Program-made: the position numbers and the translations under genes
In this document: piece after piece, positions 8,849-15,972 of the stretch
Layout of the letters: every line of letters starts with the position of its first letter
Numbering within the stretch: the first letter of the stretch is position 1
The notes under the pieces: model-generated
What the model was told of the DNA's origin: nothing
Databases searched by the model: none
Seen by the model: the letters and a program-made list of their open reading frames with translations, nothing else
Virus record (IMG/VR): IMGVR_UViG_3300043429_000168
Location: 1-21,868 of that record
Strand: one strand, 5' to 3'
DNA: 21,868 bases
Source of the DNA: a virus

Positions 8849-10431
8849 TGGGAATCTCAGTTGTCAACAACAACGGCAGTGGTTCGTTTGCTACAACCAC
8901 GCCAATTTCTTACGCATACTCTGAAGACGTAACTTCACTACAGCCAGCCGAACTTTCAGGCGGTGCTGGTCAGGTTAGCGTCAGTGCACCAGCAAACTCG
9001 CTGGACAAAGATGGCACAACTCATCCGAATAGTGCGCTTTTAATTAACAACGACATGACGCTGACTGATGACCAGTACGGCTCTGTTAAGTTCCAGGTTC
9101 GTCAAGTTACTGTTGGTGAGCACGTAGCCTCTGTGACCGGGAACACAATTATGTGGCGACTAAATGTTGAGAAGACCGCTCAGCCTATGGGCGGTAGTGG
9201 CATGACTTTGCTCACCGCACTCAACTACTACTGCGGCCTTGTTGAAATTACCCCAACATATGAGGCTGGCCTTGAGGCACTGCTAGACGCTATCCCAGTA
9301 AACTTTATCGGCTGGAAAGGTAACGTTTGGGAGCACCTCAAGATGCTTTGTGCCGGAGTCAGCCTAGATGACACCGAAAATATTGGCCTTGAAGTATTTA
9401 TTGATGTTGATACTTTGGTGTTCAGAAAAGCCCTGCAAACCCCTGCTGTTTTTAGCGTAAGCCCATCAGTAAGTTCTGTTGAGATAAATAGCTTTGAAGC
9501 TGCTAAGTCAGTAAACGTCATCAACTACAACACCTACTATGGTCTGAACAAGGTTGTTAAAGAGCAAGAAGGCACCACAGTCCTGTTCCAGACAAATGAG
9601 AACGTTTCGATTACAGATAGCCTGCAAGTAGAGGCTGGTCAAACTTTAATTAAGCGCTTTGCGATTAACGCATCCTTAGAGAATGTAAAAAATCCAATTC
9701 CAGTATCTGCAATTACCTCGCTGCCATACACAGGCACACAGGGGGAGTATGTAGTTGTTGGCTCTGACGATTTGCCTATCGATCCTGACCAATGGACCGC
9801 TCAGGGTGGTAGCCTAAAGGTTGCCCTGACCGAGAACCCTAACGAAATTGAAATTACAATTACCGCACCACCAGCAACATTCCTGACACACGCATCTGAC
9901 ACTGATGCTGGCTATGCACCTTACAAGGTTGGCGTTGAAGAAGCAGACGGCACTCAGTATCCTGCGCTTTATATTGTGGGTACAGGCGTGTTCTTTAAAA
10001 AGACTGAGCACACGTTCTTGACTGGTTCATCAGATGCTTTGACATCAAAAGACGCTGCTCCAGCAATTGACAACCCATTTATTACTAACCTAAAGGATAT
10101 GTCAATTCGTGGTGTAGCAGCTGCTCAGGCACTATGCGGGCCTACTATCACTCTTAGCGAAGAGCGTCCGATTGGCGCTCAGTTTGGTGCCACTTTAGGA
10201 AATGTGCTAACTAAAGATAGCAATAGGTATAGACTTACTTCTATAAGTTACACACCAGAATCTATCTCGTTCACCGGCAAGCCTTACGCAAGCGTAAGTG
10301 ACTTTAACGCAAAGTGGGCTGGTTTAGATTTTTCAGACTTTACAAATACAGCCTTGGACCCAGCAACATATCCTACTGAGGCCCTTAAGTTTAATGAGTT
10401 TAGTGTCATACCGCTAATGGAGAGTGCATAA
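8848..10431 (+). CDS. Tail tip / minor tail protein
   Basis: This 527-residue protein starts at a TAATG overlap with the Dit-like gene and ends at a TAATG overlap with the fiber gene. The N-terminal ~200 residues (including TLLTALNYYCGLVEI and NVWEHLKMLCAGVSL) resemble the hub domains of tail-tip proteins that follow Dit in siphophages, and the rest is beta-rich. No peptidase or glycosidase motif is visible. It probably forms the baseplate hub to which the downstream fiber attaches. The structural role is well supported by position, but the exact function is unknown. Confidence 0.65.
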   Translation: MGISVVNNNGSGSFATTTPISYAYSEDVTSLQPAELSGGAGQVSVSAPANSLDKDGTTHPNSALLINNDMTLTDDQYGSVKFQVRQVTVGEHVASVTGNTIMWRLNVEKTAQPMGGSGMTLLTALNYYCGLVEITPTYEAGLEALLDAIPVNFIGWKGNVWEHLKMLCAGVSLDDTENIGLEVFIDVDTLVFRKALQTPAVFSVSPSVSSVEINSFEAAKSVNVINYNTYYGLNKVVKEQEGTTVLFQTNENVSITDSLQVEAGQTLIKRFAINASLENVKNPIPVSAITSLPYTGTQGEYVVVGSDDLPIDPDQWTAQGGSLKVALTENPNEIEITITAPPATFLTHASDTDAGYAPYKVGVEEADGTQYPALYIVGTGVFFKKTEHTFLTGSSDALTSKDAAPAIDNPFITNLKDMSIRGVAAAQALCGPTITLSEERPIGAQFGATLGNVLTKDSNRYRLTSISYTPESISFTGKPYASVSDFNAKWAGLDFSDFTNTALDPATYPTEALKFNEFSVIPLMESA

Positions 10432-11546
10432 TGGTTTTTCCGGTAAATAACTTACCTTCCAATGCTCAGCCCTGGACCCGTGAGGTGCAGAAGCGTGTTG
10501 AGAATATCGAAGCAACGGCTGTGACCAATGAGATTAATAACGTTGTGCGTGATGCTCAGTTGCAAAATTCCTACAAGCGAATTAACACCATTATTAGCAA
10601 CGTGTTTTCGGTTGGCACAACAGAGATTAACGGATATAATATCAAGGCCGGAACTATTGATGCGGCCGCTGTCAACGCTGGTGTTTTAACTGGTTTTACT
10701 ATTCAAACCTCAGAAACCGGTAGTAGGGTTGTTTTAGATAGCGCTGGAATAAGAGCCTACAACTCCGGTGGTACGGTAGTCTTTAATTTCGCTACCTCTA
10801 CCGGAACACTATCATTATCTGGTTATGTTGAAGATGGCACCGCTGCTGACGATATAAATAATGGAACAACCACTATTAGTGGAACTAAAATTACAACTGG
10901 GACCCTTAGCGCTGATAAGATATTTGCCGGAACTATTTCAGCATCTAGCATTAATCTAACATCATCGTCTTATCAGTTAACTGTTGGCAGTTCATCGCAA
11001 TTTGCATACCTAAATGTTTTACCGGGCTCTACCAACGGTGTTACGATAAACTCAATTGGCTTTCAAAGTACTTCAACTGCCGGTTGGAACACCAACATGT
11101 ATCCATATCTAAATAACAGCGTTTTTTGTGGACTTCAGGCCTTTGCCTGGGCAGGCATTAGGTCTGTAACCGCAGTTGTGGTAACTTCTGATGAGCGCAC
11201 AAAGAACTCTATAGCCGATTCGGATCTTGGACTTGAATTTATTAATTCACTAAGACCAGTTTCTTACAAGTTTAATGTTGGCAGAAACGAAATAACTCGT
11301 GATGAAGATGGGCAAATAAATGGTTCAGTTGAGGTAGTTGGTAAACGTAAGCACTATGGTCTTATTGCGCAAGAGGTAAAGCAAACACTAGATAGTCTAA
11401 ATGTAGAGGATTTTGGTGGTTGGATTCTTGATGATATAGATGACCCAGATAGCAATCAGGGTTTGCGTTATGAGGAATTTATATCACCACTAATCAAGGC
11501 AGTACAAGAATTGTCTGCACGAGTTAAACAACTAGAAGGAAATTAA
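10431..11546 (+). CDS. Tail fiber with C-terminal S74 intramolecular chaperone
   Basis: The product is 371 residues. A short N-terminal helical region is followed by fiber-like repeats of a KITTGTLSADKIFAGTI kind around residues 140-175 and a beta-rich shaft and head. The C-terminal 119 residues match the S74 chaperone/peptidase domain: the motif SDERTK places the nucleophile Ser253 and its partner Lys258 five residues apart, followed by DLGLEFINSLRPVSYKF and HYGLIAQEV. In this family the domain drives trimerisation and then cleaves itself off just before the Ser, here between Thr252 and Ser253. A coiled coil (IKAVQELSARVKQLE) closes the protein. The mature fiber would be about 252 residues. 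Confidence 0.88.
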   Translation: MVFPVNNLPSNAQPWTREVQKRVENIEATAVTNEINNVVRDAQLQNSYKRINTIISNVFSVGTTEINGYNIKAGTIDAAAVNAGVLTGFTIQTSETGSRVVLDSAGIRAYNSGGTVVFNFATSTGTLSLSGYVEDGTAADDINNGTTTISGTKITTGTLSADKIFAGTISASSINLTSSSYQLTVGSSSQFAYLNVLPGSTNGVTINSIGFQSTSTAGWNTNMYPYLNNSVFCGLQAFAWAGIRSVTAVVVTSDERTKNSIADSDLGLEFINSLRPVSYKFNVGRNEITRDEDGQINGSVEVVGKRKHYGLIAQEVKQTLDSLNVEDFGGWILDDIDDPDSNQGLRYEEFISPLIKAVQELSARVKQLEGN

Positions 11547-11681
11547 ATGAGCGAAAAAGAAATTGACATCCAGGAAGTATTAGCCTATTTCCGTGAATTA
11601 GTTGGTCAGCAAGCCCAAGAGATTGCGCTATTACGTGCATCGCTCGTAAAGACCAATCAGCAAGAGGATAAGGTAGAATAA
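11547..11681 (+). CDS. 44-residue helical protein of unknown function
   Basis: The ATG follows the fiber stop codon directly, with AGAAGGA 6 bases upstream, so translation is well supported. The 44 residues (MSEKEIDIQEVLAYF...) are highly charged and predicted to form one amphipathic helix, QQAQEIALLRASL. Placed between two adsorption-related genes, it may be a small fiber-associated or chaperone-like protein, but no family is recognised. Confidence 0.72.
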   Translation: MSEKEIDIQEVLAYFRELVGQQAQEIALLRASLVKTNQQEDKVE

Positions 11682-11685
11682 TATA

Positions 11686-12051
11686 ATGGCAAATACTTTT
11701 AAGGGTGTCACCTACCCAACATCAAGCGACTCTATTGCGCCACTAGAAACCCACTTTGCTAACCTTGCTGAAAAGGCTGACAATGTTGGAATCTACTCGG
11801 CCAAGAAACTTTTCACTGGACCATCAGCAACTGGCGGCACCGTTGACGTTGCCGTAACCTTTACAACTGCATTCCCAACAGCACCAAAGGTGACTGCAAC
11901 CGTCGAAGGTGCATCAGGTATGAGCGTTTACGCAGTGTCTATCGCAGGCGCACCAACAACTACAGGCTTTACAGCACGGGTATTTCGTTGCAACGGCACA
12001 ACCGCAGAAACAAATCTACAGCTAGTGTGGAACGCTAGCACTTACGCATAA
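11686..12051 (+). CDS. Putative receptor-binding protein with H-type-lectin-like domain
   Basis: The protein has 121 residues. Residues 1-36 (TYPTSSDSIAPLETHFANLA) are like the short attachment segments of small siphophage fiber proteins. Residues 50-121 fit the H-type lectin pattern: a strand VTFTTAFPTAPKVTATV, then a central loop, then TTTGFTARVFRC, ending in LQLVWNAS. H-type lectins bind N-acetylgalactosamine-type sugars as trimers or hexamers, and related domains occur at the tips of phage fibers. The gene follows the S74 fiber and precedes the endolysin. The domain call is by eye from pattern only, and sugar binding here is inferred. Confidence 0.55.
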   Translation: MANTFKGVTYPTSSDSIAPLETHFANLAEKADNVGIYSAKKLFTGPSATGGTVDVAVTFTTAFPTAPKVTATVEGASGMSVYAVSIAGAPTTTGFTARVFRCNGTTAETNLQLVWNASTYA

Positions 12052-12060
12052 GGATAAAGA

Positions 12061-12861
12061 ATGGCAAAAGCACAGTGGCCGATTGACGGCAAGTTTGGAA
12101 GCACCTTCCGAGTAACATCACCTTTTGGTTGGCGTATGCACCCAGTACGCAAGGTCAAGGCACACCACAACGGCGTTGACATTTGGGGTGCAGCAGAAAC
12201 TATTTACATTGAATCAATGTTTGATGGCAAGGTGATCTTTGCAGGCCCATCAAAGAAGAAAAATAAAGATGGTTCAGTCGGTGGCTTCGGTTACCACGTT
12301 CAGGTTCTATTCAACTTCCGTGGCGAATGGTACGTTGCTACTTTTGCTCACATGAAGCAGGGTTCAATTAAGGTTAAGGTTGGCCAGAAGATCGAAGCCG
12401 GTACAGTGCTTGGCATTATGGGCGCAACTGGCATGGTTGACGGTCGTCACCTGCACCTTGAAATCACCAAGGGTAAGAAGTATGTCTGGACTGATAACGG
12501 TAAAGGCTTCATTGACCCAATCGAGTTCATCAAGGCCGCTATTCGCTTTGAGCGCATCAACGCAACAGCAGGCGATGCGACACCTGAAGATGCACCAGTA
12601 GCACCGGCACCTAGCCACGATGAAGCGCAGGCCGCAAAAGTGGAAGCAGAATATAAAGCGAAGAAGGCTTCACCAGCACCTGTGCAGAAGCCGCAGGATG
12701 CGCCAGAAAAGACCTATACCGTCAAGTCTGGTGATTCATACTGGGGAATAGCATCTGCCCACCCTGCCCTTGACAAGACCGTTGAGCAGCGTGTAAAGCG
12801 TCTACAGGAACTTAATGACAATAAACCGCTTCACCCAGGAACAGTCCTAAAACTTTACTAA
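12061..12861 (+). CDS. Endolysin: M23 peptidase plus LysM domain
   Basis: This 266-residue protein combines an N-terminal M23 (LytM-type) zinc endopeptidase domain (residues 1-160) and a C-terminal LysM domain (about 215-266, TYTVKSGDSYWGIA...HPGTVLKLY), linked by an Ala/Pro/Lys/Glu-rich spacer. M23 zinc and catalytic residues are visible: His36 and Asp40 in the HNGVD motif, a SPFGWRMHP signature just before it, and His130-Leu-His132 (HLH). M23 enzymes cut peptide cross-links of peptidoglycan and LysM binds its glycan. No signal peptide is apparent, consistent with holin-dependent release. It precedes the holin genes. Confidence 0.92.
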   Translation: MAKAQWPIDGKFGSTFRVTSPFGWRMHPVRKVKAHHNGVDIWGAAETIYIESMFDGKVIFAGPSKKKNKDGSVGGFGYHVQVLFNFRGEWYVATFAHMKQGSIKVKVGQKIEAGTVLGIMGATGMVDGRHLHLEITKGKKYVWTDNGKGFIDPIEFIKAAIRFERINATAGDATPEDAPVAPAPSHDEAQAAKVEAEYKAKKASPAPVQKPQDAPEKTYTVKSGDSYWGIASAHPALDKTVEQRVKRLQELNDNKPLHPGTVLKLY

Positions 12862-12891
12862 ATCATTTGATACAATAGTATTATCTATTAA

Positions 12892-12915
12892 CCAATGGGC
12901 GCATAACCATTGGAG
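12892..12915 (+). promoter_or_regulatory. Hairpin covering the holin ribosome binding site
   Basis: CCAATGG (12892-12898) and CCATTGG (12907-12913) form a perfect 7-bp inverted repeat with an 8-base loop. Its last two bases are the first two of the GGAG (12912-12915) ribosome binding site of the holin gene at ATG 12921. Folding of the mRNA would therefore partly hide the site and could delay holin synthesis. Confidence 0.5.
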
Positions 12916-12920
12916 TAAAA

Positions 12921-13172
12921 ATGGACAAATCAATTGTCAAAGACCTATCAGGTCGTACAGTAGCCTACATAATCCTGAAGATTAGCGGTGCGTTTGTTGG
13001 CGCATCTGCGCTAGGACTAGCGTTCTGGCAGTCAGTCGTAATGGCAGCAATCGCTGGCGTTATGGAGATTGCAGAAGAAATGTCACGCAACTACCTAAAT
13101 GATGGCCAGATTACAACCGAAGAGTTGAACTCGTCATTCACTAAGTTGCAGGAACAGAACGAAGAGAAGTAA
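12921..13172 (+). CDS. Holin (putative)
   Basis: This 83-residue protein starts 5 bases after GGAG. Two hydrophobic stretches are visible, about residues 13-36 (AYIILKISGAFVGASALGLAFW) and 38-50, followed by a charged, hydrophilic C-terminus (EELNSSFTKLQEQNEEK). Small size, membrane segments and a polar tail immediately after the endolysin gene are the hallmarks of a phage holin, which makes holes in the cytoplasmic membrane to time lysis. The second segment is short and partly amphipathic, so the number of membrane spans is uncertain. Confidence 0.78.
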   Translation: MDKSIVKDLSGRTVAYIILKISGAFVGASALGLAFWQSVVMAAIAGVMEIAEEMSRNYLNDGQITTEELNSSFTKLQEQNEEK

Positions 13173-13177
13173 GCCAA

Positions 13178-13417
13178 GTGTCTGAATCACCTGAACTTTA
13201 TGTAACCCTTGGAAGAATTGAGGAGAGTGTACGCAATATGCGTGAATCTCAAGAACGTATGGAAAAAAAGTTTGACGCTCAAGATATTCGTATTAACGAG
13301 ATCGAACTTGATGTCAAGGAACTAAAGACTCAGCGTGACGATAAGAGCAACAAGGTTGCTATTGCAATTGCAGTGCTTGCAGTTCTAGTATCTGCCGTTT
13401 CAGCTTTAATGCCGTAA
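13178..13417 (+). CDS. XhlA-like membrane protein of the lysis cassette
   Basis: This 79-residue protein starts at GTG 13178, 8 bases after GAAGAGAAG. Residues 8-55 form a charged coiled coil (RIEESVRNMRESQERMEKKF), and one membrane segment, VAIAIAVLAVLVSAVSAL, closes the chain. This cytoplasmic coil plus C-terminal anchor layout resembles XhlA-type hemolysin and holin-accessory proteins found beside holins. It is the last gene of the late operon, just before the convergent terminator. It could instead be the second part of a two-component holin. Confidence 0.68.
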   Translation: MSESPELYVTLGRIEESVRNMRESQERMEKKFDAQDIRINEIELDVKELKTQRDDKSNKVAIAIAVLAVLVSAVSALMP

Positions 13418-13429
13418 TTACCCGACAAG

Positions 13430-13466
13430 AATAAAACCCCCGGTAGAGGTGACCGGGGGTTTTATT
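13430..13466. terminator. Bidirectional intrinsic terminator between convergent operons
   Basis: A perfect 15-bp inverted repeat (13430-13444 with 13452-13466) has a CCCCCGGT core and a 7-base AGAGGTG loop. The AATAAAA arm gives a U-rich tract on each strand, so it can stop transcription from both sides. It lies 13 bases after the last plus-strand gene and its right arm directly abuts the stop codon of the last minus-strand gene. Confidence 0.93.
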
Positions 13467-13712
13467 TTACTGTGTATCGAATAATCGCTTGCACTGTTCG
13501 CAGTTGCCAGCAGCGCAGAAGCGGTCGCAGTGAGGGCAGTAGAAGTTATTCTCTGGGCCCTGCCTAATTACTCTCTCGTCACAAGCGCACACAAAACGGA
13601 GAATAAGTTCAGTGTTTGTTTCTTCGTCAAAGATTACCTCGGTCAAGTATTCTACATATTCGACGCTTGGTTTTTCTTTTTTCTTAAATAGATTTATAAG
13701 TCGTTTTATCAA
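13467..13712 (-). CDS. Cys-rich zinc-binding-like protein
   Basis: This 81-residue protein starts at TTG 13712, the only plausible start, with no strong ribosome binding site; it overlaps the upstream exonuclease gene by 29 bases. The N-terminus is basic (IKRLINLFKKKEK) and a middle acidic strand region follows. Residues 43-76 hold seven cysteines in CAC, CPHC and CEQC pairs, typical of a double zinc ribbon. It is the last gene of the minus-strand operon. Function unknown; nucleic acid or protein binding is possible. Confidence 0.65.
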   Translation of the reverse strand: MIKRLINLFKKKEKPSVEYVEYLTEVIFDEETNTELILRFVCACDERVIRQGPENNFYCPHCDRFCAAGNCEQCKRLFDTQ

Positions 13713-14415
13713 TTGGCTTATTGTCCCTCATCCATTTGCCGCAATCCATGCACTGATAGCGCTGGTAGGTGTGTGCCACGGTTATTGACTTACCACGGCG
13801 CTGAAGCAGTTTAGAGCCGCAATTTGGACAACCATCATCCAGTCCCTGCAGTCCAGCGTGAGGGTGGTTCTTAATCCAAGGCTTTAGAATCTCGTAAAGA
13901 TCAATCAGTAGATTCACATCTTGAATCTGATATTCCTTCATCTCTTTCCAGGCCTTGCGATTGCCAGCCATGCAGTCAATCCAAAGTTGGAAACCAGAGT
14001 GCTTTACCTTGGCCCCGACCCCAAGCTTCTGAGATACATAATCTAGTTTGTTCGATGGAAATTTAAACTGACTCTTGACGACTCGCATAAGGTCGAGTTC
14101 TTTGTAAGGGCTTGGTGGTAAGTAGCCGTTCTCCAAGAACTCCCTCTTAATATGCTTTGAGTCAAACGCTTGCGAGTTCCAGCCGACCAAAACATCAGCC
14201 TCTTCCATAAGTTCATGAAGCGCATCTAGCATTTCCTTCTTGCCGTGGTGGTGCACGGATTTAAAGTGCACCTTCTTTTCGCCAAGCCATCGGGCACCGA
14301 AACAGATAACTTCTGTTGATGCAACTAACTGGTTGATTGCCACGTTCTGGTCCCAAAGGCCCCAGACGTGTGCAAGATTAGGACTTGTTTCCAAGTCTAG
14401 AAATAGAATTTTCAT
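13684..14415 (-). CDS. DEDDy 3'-5' exonuclease-like protein with C-terminal zinc ribbon
   Basis: This 243-residue protein carries the RNase-H-like exonuclease fold of the DnaQ/YprB group. Visible motifs are Exo I with Asp7 and Glu9 (FLDLET), Exo II with Asn80...Asp85 (GWNSQAFD), a conserved ELDLMR (Asp108), and Exo III with Tyr162 and Asp166 (YQIQD), which makes it DEDDy. The last 50 residues add a zinc ribbon with Cys196, Cys199, Cys222 and Cys225. The gene lies downstream of the primase-helicase and RuvC-like genes, which suggests a role in proofreading, recombination or processing of phage DNA or RNA. Polarity and substrate cannot be told from sequence. Confidence 0.82.
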   Translation of the reverse strand: MKILFLDLETSPNLAHVWGLWDQNVAINQLVASTEVICFGARWLGEKKVHFKSVHHHGKKEMLDALHELMEEADVLVGWNSQAFDSKHIKREFLENGYLPPSPYKELDLMRVVKSQFKFPSNKLDYVSQKLGVGAKVKHSGFQLWIDCMAGNRKAWKEMKEYQIQDVNLLIDLYEILKPWIKNHPHAGLQGLDDGCPNCGSKLLQRRGKSITVAHTYQRYQCMDCGKWMRDNKPIDKTTYKSI

Positions 14416-14430
14416 GCGCCCTGTCTTTTC

Positions 14431-14784
14431 TTATTTTTCTTCTGGCTTGATTCTAGCAACCCAAGTTGCACCTGCGTCGCCACCCCAAGCATCCCAGGCT
14501 ACACGACCGGCACTAGGGAAACCTTCTTCACCGGAGTTGAATCCGGTTGCTTTCTTGTCAACTGCGTGACGTGCAAAATATGAGCGCATGCGATTTACGG
14601 TATCTCTGTTGATTGACCTACCAGATGCTAGTTGGCTTGCTCGTCTGCGACCGGTAGCAGTGAAGCCATCCCCAGCCTTACCCTCAGCAATCCACTTTAG
14701 AGCACGTTTAGCAGCGTTCTGAACACCCTGAGGCGGGTTGTACTTGTTGTCTGCTGCTTCTTTAAAGAATGAAAAATTAATCAT
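14431..14784 (-). CDS. Conserved 117-residue phage protein of unknown function
   Basis: The protein starts at ATG 14784 in a TAATG overlap, with AGGA 6 bases upstream. It contains an ordered helical segment, GVQNAAKRALKWIAEGK, a basic region GFTATGRRRASQLASGRSI, then RMRSYFARHAVDK and a Gly/Trp-rich end (GRVAWDAWGGDAGATW). I recognise this arrangement from other phage proteins, both stand-alone and as a domain of larger head-region proteins, but I know no function. Here it sits among nucleic-acid enzymes on the replication strand, away from the capsid genes. The basic middle suggests DNA or RNA contact; that is inference. Confidence 0.75.
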   Translation of the reverse strand: MINFSFFKEAADNKYNPPQGVQNAAKRALKWIAEGKAGDGFTATGRRRASQLASGRSINRDTVNRMRSYFARHAVDKKATGFNSGEEGFPSAGRVAWDAWGGDAGATWVARIKPEEK

Positions 14785-15002
14785 TAAATATCCTGTCCGT
14801 TATAGGTGACCTGAGGTTTTTGGTCACGGCTATAGAAACCATCAGCCTTAAAAATAACTGGTGGGATGTTGTTGTACACCCTTTGAAGTCTAGCAGTACA
14901 TTTACTACTAGGGCAATGAGTTGTCTTTTGATCTTCGTGAATGCTACGAATCTCCGTAGTTTCCCACTCGCACTGGGGACATCTGTAGTCGTAACTAGGC
15001 AT
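14784..15002 (-). CDS. FmdB-like zinc ribbon protein
   Basis: This 72-residue protein begins MPSYDYRCPQCE, the signature start of the FmdB family of putative regulatory zinc ribbons. The likely zinc ligands are Cys8, Cys11, Cys30 and Cys35. ATG 15002 is chosen over an in-frame TTG at 15017 because GGAGG lies 5 bases upstream and because it overlaps the TAA of the RuvC-like gene. The C-terminal half (YNNIPPVIFKADGFY) is also typical of the family, whose role is poorly known. Confidence 0.82.
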   Translation of the reverse strand: MPSYDYRCPQCEWETTEIRSIHEDQKTTHCPSSKCTARLQRVYNNIPPVIFKADGFYSRDQKPQVTYNGQDI

Positions 15003-15442
15003 TAATCCTCCGGCCAAAATCTTTTGAGCGTGTTCTTGTGACCACGATTCCTTAAGTAAATTATACCGTGGCGAACAGCATCCGTTGCGTGTGGCTTACC
15101 AATAATAAAGGTGGTCTGCCCACGCTTAAGAGTCTCATCTGGCACAAGGCGCTTCTGGCTTGGCATCTGATAGGTAATTGGCACCTCTGCCAGGGCCTCT
15201 AAAGCCCCAATAACATAAGCCGGGGTGATGTTTGCTCCATGCACGCCTGGGCGAAGCACGAAGGATTCACAAACAATCTCGTCGTACCAGTCTTTTGGCA
15301 GGCCTTTGAACCAGCGAATGAAGCCGACTGGTCCACCTGTAATCTGGTCAGAGTAGGTTACCGCCGGTCCACGGTGAGGGTCAAATCCGATGATGGCAAC
15401 TCCGGTTGTTTCGCCCGGGTCTAGGCTAAGAATTGTTGGCAT
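15002..15442 (-). CDS. RuvC-like Holliday junction resolvase
   Basis: This 146-residue protein has the RNase-H/RuvC fold signatures: a first strand with LSLDPGETTGVAI carrying Asp8, an IVCESF strand with Glu59, and a C-terminal HATDAVRHG helix with Asp121 flanked by His118 and His125. These are the acidic metal ligands of RuvC resolvases, which cut branched DNA. Length fits the family. The ATG has GAGGAA upstream, and the stop overlaps the FmdB-like start. With the Sak4-like and Cas4-like genes it completes a recombination set; it may resolve branched DNA before packaging. Confidence 0.82.
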   Translation of the reverse strand: MPTILSLDPGETTGVAIIGFDPHRGPAVTYSDQITGGPVGFIRWFKGLPKDWYDEIVCESFVLRPGVHGANITPAYVIGALEALAEVPITYQMPSQKRLVPDETLKRGQTTFIIGKPHATDAVRHGIIYLRNRGHKNTLKRFWPED

Positions 15443-15578
15443 TTAGTTTCCTCGTCTGCCAGCAAAGCCTAGCCAAAGAATCACGAGAACCGCTATCATA
15501 CCGGTCAGCATGGAATTCGAGTGCTTTCTTATCCTTTTTGACTTCCTCATATTTTGCTTTCCTTGAGTACAGGTCCAT
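15426..15578 (-). CDS. 50-residue charged protein of unknown function
   Basis: This small ORF starts at ATG 15578 behind a good GGAAAGAAG ribosome binding site (3 bases before the ATG) and overlaps the upstream HTH gene by 32 bases and the downstream RuvC-like gene by 17. The product is Lys/Arg/Asp-rich and helical (MDLYSRKAKYEEVKKDKK), with one Cys and one Trp near the end. The ribosome binding site and the fit between two genes support it; no family is recognised. Confidence 0.6.
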   Translation of the reverse strand: MDLYSRKAKYEEVKKDKKALEFHADRYDSGSRDSLARLCWQTRKLNANNS

Positions 15579-15972
15579 TTACTTCTTTCCTTTTTTCGTT
15601 AATCGACCATTGGCTTACTCCGGTAATGCGTTTTAGCATTCCCTGAGATGTGCCGTTATCTAGCACTTCAAGCACAAGTCTGTAGTCGGTTTGTTTGATA
15701 CTTTTTGAAAAGATAATTGCTCTCATCTTTTCTAGGTCTGAACCGTTTACTTTTCCACCAGTCTTTGCCGTCTTTGGAATAAGGCGACTGATGGCCACGT
15801 GGTTCATTCGGTTCTTAGTTAGTTTTGCTAATTGACGATTAGACATAACCCCATAGGATGCCACTTCTTGCAGTAGTTCCTTAAACTCGTCGTCGGTCAT
15901 TTTGTGCGCATTATCACGCAGACGCATTGCTAATGCGATAAACACTAGCGCCGTCTCTGGCTTTAGTTTCAT
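15547..15972 (-). CDS. Helix-turn-helix DNA-binding protein (putative)
   Basis: This 141-residue protein starts in an ATGA overlap with the primase-helicase stop. Two helix-turn-helix-like segments can be seen, about residues 44-64 (SNRQLAKLTKNRMNHVAISRL) and about 108-128 (SQGMLKRITGVSQWSINEKRK), each with the hydrophobic and Gly pattern of a turn between helices. The N-terminal 35 residues are a separate helical part. It could be a transcription regulator or a replication accessory factor binding the phage origin. The HTH call is by pattern only. Confidence 0.65.
   Translation of the reverse strand: MKLKPETALVFIALAMRLRDNAHKMTDDEFKELLQEVASYGVMSNRQLAKLTKNRMNHVAISRLIPKTAKTGGKVNGSDLEKMRAIIFSKSIKQTDYRLVLEVLDNGTSQGMLKRITGVSQWSINEKRKEVNGPVLKESKI

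Noticed and set aside
12861-12891. Late promoter before the holin (TTGATACAAT)
   Set aside because: A TACAAT can be seen, but there is no -35 at proper distance, and the AT-rich gap makes chance matches likely.
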